In this document: positions 7,691 through 14,545 of the stretch, piece by piece
Layout: the number at the start of each line of letters is the position of its first letter
Numbering within the stretch: position 1 is the stretch's first letter
Assembly: GCA_002327785.1 (NCBI GenBank)
Contig: DCUI01000168.1
Coordinates: 1-14,545, forward strand
Source of the DNA: Phycisphaerales bacterium UBA2218
GTDB taxonomy: Bacteria > Planctomycetota > Phycisphaerae > Sedimentisphaerales > Anaerobacaceae
Length of the DNA: 14,545 nt
Direction of reading: 5' to 3'
Notes under the pieces: generated by a model
Databases searched by the model: none
Told to the model about the DNA's origin: nothing
Seen by the model: only the letters and a program-made list of their open reading frames with translations
Translations under genes and position numbers: made by a program

Positions 7691-8517
7691 GCAAGCGGCA
7701 GGTAGAGCAGGAACGGCTGTCTTGCGGCAGCCTGACCACGAATGAAGTCCGTCGCACGATTACAGATCGTCGGGAGAATGGCTTCGAGCTGCCAGCCGGC
7801 GAACGCCGGGCCTTGCAGGCTGGCTTGGTTCTGTGCCAGCTTCTCCGCCGGTAGCAGTTCGGTCGGGATGCCGACGGTGCGGTCGTTCTCGATGAAACAG
7901 TATGGCGGCCAGTTGGGCACGCCCGTGCCGAAGTACTCATCAAAGCCACGCGTGGTCGGCCCGCCGGCGATGGGGCGAGAGAAGATGTCCGTCCAAGCGG
8001 CACGCTGTGCTTCGGTGACAGTAACGGACACGTCACCACCGCTGCCGGGCTTGCCGCCGAGGTCGGTGAAATACTTTCGCTGTTCTTCTGTGATCGGCCA
8101 GTCGCGGCCCAGGTGCCACTTGCCGATGCACGCGGTGCGATAGCCGTGCCGCTGGGCCAGGCCGGCCACCGTAAGGCGGTCCGGCGCGATGAGCGGGGCA
8201 CCCCACACCGGCACAATCCCCTTTTGCAGTCGCGACCGCCAATGATAGCGGCCGGTGAGCAACGTCTATCGTGACGGAGAGCATACCCCCGAGGATGAAT
8301 GCCCGTCTGTGAAACACATCCCCTCGGCGGCGAGCCGGTCGATGCTCGGCGTGGGGATTTTCCCTCGCTGCCGATTGCAGCACCGCACATCGCCATAGCC
8401 CAGGTCGTCGGCAAGAATGATAAGGATGTTGGGAGGCGGTGAGGGCGGCGCTTTCGCCTGGGGCTGTGCGGCCCCAACTTGGTTGAGGATACACAAGGTC
8501 AGCGCTATCACCGTCAT
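7690..8517 (-). pseudogene. Truncated sulfatase with an internal stop
   Basis: These are the remains of a secreted type I sulfatase (formylglycine-dependent sulfate ester hydrolase). From ATG 8517 the protein has a hydrophobic N-terminus, the metal-binding Asp pair D37-D38 (ILADDLGYGD) and the catalytic motif C79-S-P-S-R83. The next codon, 84, is TAG (8266-8268) where Tyr is usual (SRYTLLTGRY). The same frame then continues with good sulfatase sequence: GKWHLG, TTRGFDEYFGTG and PPYCFIENDRTVGIPTE. Similarity ends at LLYLPLAS near 7690, so roughly the C-terminal 40 % is missing, including the second metal-binding region. It is last in the - strand sulfatase run and abuts the IS-associated junction. 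The sulfate ester it once cleaved cannot be named. The upstream reading frame is open, so the original start could lie slightly before 8517. Confidence 0.87.
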
Positions 8518-8611
8518 CCTGGCGCCGTAGGACTTCGCGAAGACTCCTGTCGTCGTGGCCTACTCCTTTCATGTTTGCAGATGCTTCTCGATGAAACGGT
8601 TGCCTGCGTCT

Positions 8612-10126
8612 CTACTTCGACGCGATCGAATCGGGCAGCGCAGCCTTCCAACCGGCCTTTAGCAGTTGGGCCATCTCTTGCCGCGTCTGCGCGTAGGCGG
8701 GATCATCGGCCAGATTCAGCGTCTCCCAGGGGTCCTTTTCCAGGTCGAAGAGTGCGGCGGGAACCGGCCCTTTCCCGAATTCCATGTAGCTGAATCCCCG
8801 GGTGCGAACGACCTGGTTGCTCTCGTTCTCCACGAGAAACACCGCTTTCTTCCAGGGTAAACTTGGATTCGCCAGCAGGGGTGCGAAACTCAGCCCCTCG
8901 AGGTTGCTGGGCAGGTCAAGACCCACAAGTTCGCCGACGGTGGGCACGAGGTCGACGAACTCCACGAACTCGCGGCACACCTGGCCGTTGGCCGGCCCGT
9001 CCGGCACGCGCACCCACAGCGGAGCCCGCCGCGTGCTTTCGAGCATTGAGTACTTCGACCAGAATCCATGATCGCCCAGATGGAAGCCGTGGTCGCCCAT
9101 TATGAAGACGATGGTGTTGCCCGCGAGGCCCTGCCTCTCCAATTCATCGAGGACCATGCCGATGTTGCTGTCCACGAAACTCACACAGGCATAGTAGGCG
9201 GCAATGGCCTCCTTCGCCTGGCGGGGCGTCGGCTGCCGTCTGATGAAGATGTCCGGGTTGCCAACGGTGAGTCTCCGCGGATAGAGGCTTTCCTCGACCA
9301 CGGGCGGTGCGGGCGGGTCGGGGATCTGCGCAGGGTCGTACATATCGACGTACTTCTTCGGGGCGATGAGTGGCGTGTGCGGGCGCGACTGATGAACCGA
9401 CAGGAAGAACCGCTTCTTTGTTTGCGCAAACTCCTTCAGCAGGGCACAGGCGATTTGTGCGTTGCGATAGTCGCCCTCTTCTTCGGGCACCAGGCCCGAA
9501 TCTCCGTAGCGATCAGAGTTGCGGGCTCGCCATTCGCGGTATTCCTTGCTGTTCTTGTCCTTGGGCGCGGGGTCCCTCGGGGCGCGTTTGACCGGTGGAA
9601 ACTTCAGGATGGGACCGGGTCCTTCCCATCCCGGCGGCTTGCCGTAACTCTCAATCCGGTCAAAGGCCAGCAGTTGTTTCTCGGCGTACTCGACCGTGTG
9701 GAAGAACTTGCCGATGACCGCGGTGTGAAACCCGCTTTTCTTGAGCATCTCGGGAGGGGTGACCGTCCCGGGCGGCAGGCTCTTGTCCATCTCTTGACCA
9801 TTGTTCCAGACTCGGCTCGTGAGCGGGCGCAGTCCGGTCAGGAACGAACTGCGCGAGGGATTGCAGCAGACCGCCTGCACATACGCGGAATCGAAGCGGA
9901 TGGCACTGGTGGCGAAGCGGTCGAGGTTCGGCGTCTTGCAGATGGGATTGCCGTAGCAGCCCGGCGTGTTCGCACTCCAGTCCTCGACGAGGATGAACAG
10001 GACGTTCATCTTCGTCGTGTCCGGCAGCAGGGCGGCGGTAAAGGCTCGCTCGGGAAGGACCGCCAAGCCGGCACAGACGGTCAATACCAGCGCCATCGAG
10101 TCGCTCTTCACGCGTGTAGCTCTCAT
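8612..10126 (-). CDS. Iduronate-2-sulfatase-like exported sulfatase
   Basis: This 504-residue type I sulfatase resembles iduronate-2-sulfatase. ATG 10126 is chosen because AGGAGG lies 8 nt upstream, and it gives a signal peptide (MRATRVKSDSMALVLTVCAGL). The active-site motif is C88-N-P-S-R92 within AVCCNPSRSSFLTG; C88 is the residue converted to formylglycine by a maturase not in this window. Family marks follow in order: PPEMLKKSGFHTAVIGKFFH, FFLSVHQSRPHTPLIAP, MGDHGFHLGDHGFWSKYSMLE and LFDLEKDPWETLNLADDP. The usual metal-binding Asp pair near the N-terminus is E48-D49 (ILVEDW), a conservative change that may be normal for its subgroup. The gene is intact and lies 38 nt after the upstream sulfatase gene. 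The true substrate may be a sulfated uronic or neutral sugar and is not proven by similarity. Confidence 0.93.
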   Translation of the reverse strand: MRATRVKSDSMALVLTVCAGLAVLPERAFTAALLPDTTKMNVLFILVEDWSANTPGCYGNPICKTPNLDRFATSAIRFDSAYVQAVCCNPSRSSFLTGLRPLTSRVWNNGQEMDKSLPPGTVTPPEMLKKSGFHTAVIGKFFHTVEYAEKQLLAFDRIESYGKPPGWEGPGPILKFPPVKRAPRDPAPKDKNSKEYREWRARNSDRYGDSGLVPEEEGDYRNAQIACALLKEFAQTKKRFFLSVHQSRPHTPLIAPKKYVDMYDPAQIPDPPAPPVVEESLYPRRLTVGNPDIFIRRQPTPRQAKEAIAAYYACVSFVDSNIGMVLDELERQGLAGNTIVFIMGDHGFHLGDHGFWSKYSMLESTRRAPLWVRVPDGPANGQVCREFVEFVDLVPTVGELVGLDLPSNLEGLSFAPLLANPSLPWKKAVFLVENESNQVVRTRGFSYMEFGKGPVPAALFDLEKDPWETLNLADDPAYAQTRQEMAQLLKAGWKAALPDSIASK

Positions 10127-10164
10127 TCTTCGGTCCTCCTTCAGCCTGTTTCCCTCTGGGAGCA

Positions 10165-11550
10165 TTACTGTTGTTGTGCCCCTGTCCTGCGTCCTGTGGC
10201 TTTCGACGCAGCCTCCTGCCCCGGTGGTACCGCATCCTTCAGGAAGACGGCGAGGCGATCCCGCATCTCCTTTACCTTCTGCGGTTGCGACGCGGCAAGG
10301 TCCTTCGATTCGCCGATGTCCTCGGCAAGGTTGTAGAGTTCCACCCGGGCGGTAGACCAGTCAACACCGGCAGGATTCCAATCGCCCGCGTCAACCCGGA
10401 GTTTCCAGTCGCCCATGCGGAGGGCCATCTGCGACGGCGACGTCCCCGCCAGCAGGATGGCATCGTGCGGCGACTTGGCGCCCTGCGTGAGCACGGGCCA
10501 CACGTCGAGACCGTCAAGCGGCAGTTTCTGTTCGAGCGGCGCGCCGGCGACTTTCAGCAGCGTGGGATACCAGTCCACGGCATGCATCGGTTCGCTGATA
10601 GTCGTACCGGCGGGGACGTGGCCGGGCCAGGTCGCGAACGCACACGCACGGATGCCACCCTCGTAGATCGTGCCCTTGCCCGCACGGAGCGGTATGTTCC
10701 GGGATACTCGACCGGGAGCCGGACCGCCATTGTCACTGGAGAAGATGATGAGGGTGTTCTCCCGCAGACCCCTCTCCTCCAGGGCGGCCGTGATTTGCCC
10801 GATGGCTTCGTCCACCGCGGAGAGCATTGCCGCCATCGTCTGTCGGTTGCCGGAGAGATGGGGATACGCCTTGCGGTACTCCTCGGGCACCTGATACGGG
10901 GAGTGGACACCGTTGAAGGGAATGTAGAGGAACAGCGGCTTGTCGGTCGGCTGCGCGCGAATGAGCCGGCAGGCCTCTCTCGCAATCAGGCGCGTCGTAT
11001 AGCCTTCCTCCTGCAGGGGCTTGTCGTCACGGTACCAGTCGTGCTTCCCGTCGCGAATGTGGGGGATGTAATCCAGAGCGCCAAACATGTGGCCGTACTG
11101 ATGGTCAAAGCCGCGGCGCGTCGGCATGTACTCGGGCTGGAACTCGCCCAGATGCCACTTTCCACAGATGGCCGTCGTGTAGCCCGCCTCGCGCAGCGCC
11201 TGCGGCAACGTGCGTTCCCCCAGCGGCAGCCCCCACGGTGCGCCCGGACGTACGACACTGTATACCCCCGTCCGCGTCGCGTAGCGCCCTGTCATCAGGG
11301 CCGAGCGTGTGGGTGAGCAAACCGGCTGCACATAGAACGAGCTGAGCACAGCGCCTTCTCTCGCCAGTCGGTCGATACTGGGCGTGCGAACGTCGCGACT
11401 GCCCATGAAACCAACGTCCGCATATCCCAGGTCGTCTACGAGAAAATAGACAATGTTGGGCCTGACCTGGTTGGCTTGCGGAGTCGATTCCGCGTTTAAT
11501 CCCACCGTGGTCCACATGGCGATGACGCCACAAAGTACGCTCTGGTTCAT
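10165..11550 (-). CDS. Arylsulfatase B-like exported sulfatase
   Basis: This is an intact 461-residue type I sulfatase. A short hydrophobic N-terminus (MNQSVLCGVIAMWTTVGLNA) looks like a signal peptide, and AAGGAA lies just before ATG 11550. D39-D40 (YFLVDDLGYAD) bind the metal, C78-S-P-T-R82 is the formylglycine motif, and GKWHLG, NGVHSPYQVP, SSDNGG and AGKGTIYEGGIR supply the remaining active-site region. The TRRGFDHQYGHMFGALDY stretch resembles arylsulfatase B, which removes 4-O-sulfate from N-acetylgalactosamine. Substrate assignment by that resemblance is tentative. The C-terminus is slightly long and Gln-rich (TGRRTGAQQQ). It sits 29 nt after the upstream sulfatase gene and 38 nt before the next, consistent with one transcript. 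Confidence 0.94.
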   Translation of the reverse strand: MNQSVLCGVIAMWTTVGLNAESTPQANQVRPNIVYFLVDDLGYADVGFMGSRDVRTPSIDRLAREGAVLSSFYVQPVCSPTRSALMTGRYATRTGVYSVVRPGAPWGLPLGERTLPQALREAGYTTAICGKWHLGEFQPEYMPTRRGFDHQYGHMFGALDYIPHIRDGKHDWYRDDKPLQEEGYTTRLIAREACRLIRAQPTDKPLFLYIPFNGVHSPYQVPEEYRKAYPHLSGNRQTMAAMLSAVDEAIGQITAALEERGLRENTLIIFSSDNGGPAPGRVSRNIPLRAGKGTIYEGGIRACAFATWPGHVPAGTTISEPMHAVDWYPTLLKVAGAPLEQKLPLDGLDVWPVLTQGAKSPHDAILLAGTSPSQMALRMGDWKLRVDAGDWNPAGVDWSTARVELYNLAEDIGESKDLAASQPQKVKEMRDRLAVFLKDAVPPGQEAASKATGRRTGAQQQ

Positions 11551-11579
11551 GTGGTTCCTTTCTTTGGGGAAGTGCGGCT

Positions 11580-13100
11580 CTACCGAATCTTCGGGTTCGG
11601 CAACTCCGTCTTGACGCCTTCGTCGATCGGCATCGTGTCTTGTCCATTGGCCAGACCGGTGGCGGCCAGCAGGTCAGCGAGTCTGGTTTCCATCTGCCGA
11701 CGCGTGGACGCGAACTTCGGATCGGCCACCAGGTTGTGGCGCTCCTCCGGATCGTCGGAAAGGTGGTACAACTCCGGCAAGTGCTTGTCCGGCGTGCTGT
11801 CGCCGGTCGGATAGCGGATGTACTTCCACTCGTCCGCGCGGATACCACGTACGTTTGGCGTGTACGGAAACTGCCTCTCGTAGTTGTACTCATAGAACCA
11901 CGCGGTGCGCCAGTCGGGATCACCTGCGTCGACCAGTTTCTTCCAGGACCTGCCTTGTATGTCTGCGAGCGGCGGCGCGCCGCACACATCCAGCAGACTG
12001 GGCGCGATGTCCACCGTCAGGACCTGTTGTGTGACTGTCCTGCCGGCCGGATGGTACGGCCCCGAAACGATGAGCGGGATGCGAATGCTCGGCTCGTGCA
12101 TTGTCCGCTTGTCCACCATGCCGTGCTCGCCCTCCAGCAGACCGTTGTCGCCCATGAAGACAACGATCGTGTTCTCCAATTGGCCGTTCTCGCGCAGATA
12201 GGCGACGAGTCGCCCGACGCTGTCATCCACACTGAGCACGGTACCCCAGTACGCGTGTACCATGTTTTCAAAGTCCTTCACTGCCTCGGGGCGGTCGTCG
12301 GGAAAGTTCTTGCGCCAGTCGAACAACGGTCCATAGATACCGTGCCAGGTCCGCAACCGCTGGCGAATCCACGCGGGCTTGCCGTCGAGGGCAAAAGCAG
12401 TATCCGGATAGGGTACGCGGACATCGTCAAAGACATGCGCGTATTTCTCCTCGGGGAAGTAGAAGGAATGCGGCGCCTTGTGGCCCAGGCACAGGACCCA
12501 CGGCCTGTCCCGCTCACACTGCCGGAGCCAGTCAAGCGCGTAGTCGGTGACAACGTGCGTATAGTAACCCTTGGGTGCATCGCGGCGCAGCCCGTTCACG
12601 TTCCATTCCGTATCGAAGTACTTGCCTTGTCCCTTATGTGTGACGAACCAGTCGAAACCCGGTCACGGCTCGTCATTCTCCTCGCCCATGTGCCACTTGC
12701 CGATGTAGGCCGTCGTATATCCCTGCTCGCGCAGCCGGCCGGGCCAGTGCGGCAGCGTAGTGGGCAACTCGGTGAAGTTATCGCGCACCCCGTGCCGGTG
12801 TGCATAGAGGCCGGTGAGAATGCTGGCCCGGCTCGGCGAACACAGCGACGTAGTGCAAAATGCATTTGCGAAACGCACGCCGCGGGCCGCCAAGCTGTCG
12901 ATGTGAGGCGTCGTGACGTGCCTGGCCCCGTAGCAGCCGAGTGCATCCGGCCGCAGGTCGTCGCACAGGATGAAAAGAACGTTGGGTCGGCTCGCAGTGA
13001 CGGCGTCAGGTATGCTTTTGGGGACTGATGCCCTCGCGGCCACACCGCCAACAGCCAACACAAGCCCCAGTATCCACAGGGCGCGGGAATTCGCCTTCAT
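11580..13100 (-). pseudogene. GlcNAc-6-sulfatase-like sulfatase with a single internal TGA
   Basis: This is a 506-codon type I sulfatase frame interrupted only by TGA at codon 146 (12663-12665). Reading through gives ENDEP-stop-PGFDWFVTHKGQG, where homologues have Arg (CGA, one C-to-T change). Before the stop are a signal peptide (MKANSRALWILGLVLAVGG, cleavage near ARA-SV), D47-D48 (LCDDLRPDALGCYG), C87-S-P-S-R91 and GKWHMG. After it are YTHVVTDYALDWL, LGHKAPHSFYFP, FMGDNGLLEGEHGMVDKRTM and a normal C-terminus ending in TAG. The domain order resembles the N-acetylglucosamine-6-sulfatase / mucin-desulfating group. Its ATG overlaps the upstream sulfatase's stop codon (ATGA), with AAAGGA ahead, so translation is probably coupled. 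It may be recent inactivation, low-level read-through or a base-call error; the rest of the gene shows no decay. Confidence 0.85.
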
Positions 13101-14545
13101 CTTCCGTCCTTTCCTTTGGTCTGTGCCTTCGCTTTCTGTTCCTTCGGCTTCTCGCCAACGGAGGATTCAGACTCCGCTTCCAAGTCTGACCGGACTTTCC
13201 CATCGTGGCCAATGAGCGGCTGGGCATTCGCCACTTTGCCCAGGGGACGCACGCCAGGCCCGATGCCCCTGGCGCCGAGGTCGTCGTTCGCCTTCGCGAT
13301 GAGTCTCTCCAGTCTCGCGATGATCTCTGGGTGCTGGGCGGCCACGTCCGTATTTTCACCGATATCCGTCTTGAGATTGAAGAGGCGGGCCTTGCTTTCG
13401 CTCTCTTCACGTGCTTTGGCCTTCCCGCCGGCGTTGGCGGCAGTGGGCAGCATGAGTTTCCACTCGCCCTCCCGCACCGCTTCCAGGTTCAGACCCCGAT
13501 AGTAGTAGAACACCGGGTGCGGTCCGGGTGCGCCGGCATCGCCCATGAGAATCGAGCGGACGTCCGCGCCGTCGAGCGTCCGGTCGGCGGGAATCGGGGC
13601 CCCCGTAAGACCTGCGAATGTGGGCAGAATATCGAACATGCCGCAGATCGCGTCGCTGGAGGTCCCTGCGGGCACCCTGCCCGGCCACCAGGCAATCGCC
13701 GGCACGCGCACCCCGCCTTCCCATGTGGAGCCTTTGTGGCCCCGCAGCGGACGGTTCACCGCGCGAGACGTGCCGCCGTTGTCGCTCACGAACAGGACGA
13801 GCGTCTTTTCCGCCAGTCCCTGCGTCCGCAGGGCGTTGAGCACCTCCCCCACGCTCCAATCCACTTCCTCGACCCAGTCCCCGTACAGGCCGTTATTGGA
13901 TTTGCCCCGGAACCGGTCTCCCGGATACAGCGGAAAGTGCACCGCGTTATGTGCAAGGTAGAGGAAGAAGCGCTCGTCCTTGTGGGCCTGAATGAACCGC
14001 AGTGCCTCCTCCGTGTATCGCGTGACTAGTTGGGTCTGATCCACCGCCAGGACCCGCTGCACCACCGTCTCTCCTCGCATCAGCGGCAGCGGCGGCTGGG
14101 GATTCTCCGGCCCGGCCGGCAACGGATCGCCGAAGCTGCTCTTGACGCCGTCGGATGCAGGGCCCATGTCGTTCGAATAGGGCAGACCAAACCACTCGTC
14201 GAATCCCTGCCGAGTCGGCAGGAACTCCGGTTGATCGCCAAGATGCCACTTCCCGACGATGCCCGTGGCATACCCGGCCGACTTCACCACTTCCGCGACG
14301 GTGACTTCCGAAGGAGACAGACCGACATCATTGCCCGGAAAGAGCACGTGCGGAATCGGCAGTGCGCGCTTCGGGTAACAGCCGGTCATGAGTGCCGCCC
14401 GCGAGGGTGAACAGACCGGTGCGGCGTAGAACGAAGTCAACCGCCGGCCCTCCGCCGCCATCCGATCAAGGTTGGGCGTACGGTTGAGCGTGGATCCGAA
14501 TGAACCGATATCGGCATAGCCGAGATCATCGATGTTGATGATGAC
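13097..14545 (-). CDS. Arylsulfatase A-like sulfatase (5' partial)
   Basis: The type I sulfatase frame is open to the window edge. The first visible residues are VIINIDDLGYADIGSFGS, so only the signal peptide and a few residues should be missing. The formylglycine motif is C45-S-P-S-R49 of the visible 482 residues, followed by IVGKWHLGDQPEFLPTRQGF, AHNAVHFPLYPG, FVSDNGGTSR and HKGSTWEGGVRVPA. The pattern TRQGFDEWFGLPYSND is typical of arylsulfatase A-like enzymes; the sugar substrate is not known. The C-terminus carries a low-complexity Glu/Ser then Lys-rich tail (ESESSVGEKPKEQKAKAQTK) beyond the conserved domain. The stop codon overlaps the next sulfatase's start by ATGA, so it heads at least the visible part of the sulfatase operon. 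Confidence 0.94.
   Translation of the reverse strand, partial: VIINIDDLGYADIGSFGSTLNRTPNLDRMAAEGRRLTSFYAAPVCSPSRAALMTGCYPKRALPIPHVLFPGNDVGLSPSEVTVAEVVKSAGYATGIVGKWHLGDQPEFLPTRQGFDEWFGLPYSNDMGPASDGVKSSFGDPLPAGPENPQPPLPLMRGETVVQRVLAVDQTQLVTRYTEEALRFIQAHKDERFFLYLAHNAVHFPLYPGDRFRGKSNNGLYGDWVEEVDWSVGEVLNALRTQGLAEKTLVLFVSDNGGTSRAVNRPLRGHKGSTWEGGVRVPAIAWWPGRVPAGTSSDAICGMFDILPTFAGLTGAPIPADRTLDGADVRSILMGDAGAPGPHPVFYYYRGLNLEAVREGEWKLMLPTAANAGGKAKAREESESKARLFNLKTDIGENTDVAAQHPEIIARLERLIAKANDDLGARGIGPGVRPLGKVANAQPLIGHDGKVRSDLEAESESSVGEKPKEQKAKAQTKGKDGR

Noticed and set aside
5774..7705. Very long + strand open frame covering the insertion sequence
   Set aside because: It is mostly antisense to the well-supported IS110 recombinase and has a Leu/Arg/His-rich shadow composition with no domain.
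8533..8542. Perfect 10-bp palindrome CTTCGCGAAG upstream of the truncated sulfatase
   Set aside because: It is a single short copy with no flanking promoter pattern and is expected by chance in GC-rich DNA; there is no support for an operator.
4800..12665. Stop-codon recoding as an explanation for the internal TAG, TAG and TGA codons
   Set aside because: The stops replace three different residues (Trp, Tyr, Arg). TAG is the normal terminator of the GH95 gene and two sulfatase frames, and TGA ends the symporter and another sulfatase, so neither codon is reassigned.
12663..12665. Selenocysteine at the internal TGA
   Set aside because: The expected residue is Arg in a non-catalytic stretch; the formylglycine Cys is elsewhere (codon 87). 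No SECIS-like hairpin was recognised just downstream.
9068..13028. Several long + strand open frames opposite the sulfatases
   Set aside because: They are antisense shadows in high-GC DNA. The - strand frames carry unmistakable sulfatase motifs.

Overview
The window looks like a sulfated-glycan utilisation locus from a high-GC member of the Planctomycetota-Verrucomicrobiota-Kiritimatiellota (PVC) group. That placement is an inference. It rests on five Cys-type sulfatases packed together, exported glycoside hydrolases beside a sodium/solute symporter, and the lack of a SusC/SusD pair. Only part of the locus is visible, because it runs off both ends of the window.

Left block, + strand (1-5.9 kb): the 3' part of an SSS-family sodium/solute symporter, an intact exported GH95 alpha-L-fucosidase-like enzyme with all expected catalytic residues, and a badly decayed GH2-type gene. 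The GH2 remnant has a nonsense TAG, a one-base frameshift and two internal deletions. After it comes a short fragment that looks like the 5' end of an exported protein.

Middle (6.1-7.6 kb): an IS110/IS1111-type insertion sequence carrying a 370-aa DEDD recombinase on the - strand. Imperfect inverted repeats (6112-6134 and 7603-7625) bound it. A stretch of about 290 nt without a gene lies downstream of the recombinase, where IS1111-type elements are expected to encode their bridge RNA. Truncated genes lie on both sides, so the element sits in a zone of gene decay.

Right block, - strand (7.7-14.5 kb): five sulfatase genes read leftward as a tight run. In order of transcription they are an arylsulfatase A-like enzyme (5' end outside the window), a GlcNAc-6-sulfatase-like enzyme with one internal TGA, an arylsulfatase B-like enzyme, an iduronate-2-sulfatase-like enzyme, and a truncated sulfatase with an internal TAG. 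The gaps are a 4-nt ATGA overlap, 29 nt, 38 nt and 94 nt.

The likely joint task is outside-the-cytoplasm desulfation of a glycan, removal of terminal L-fucose or L-galactose by GH95, and Na+-driven uptake of the released sugar. Three genes carry in-frame stops replacing three different residues, and other genes here end normally in TAG and TGA. The stops therefore look like mutation (or assembly error) rather than recoding.
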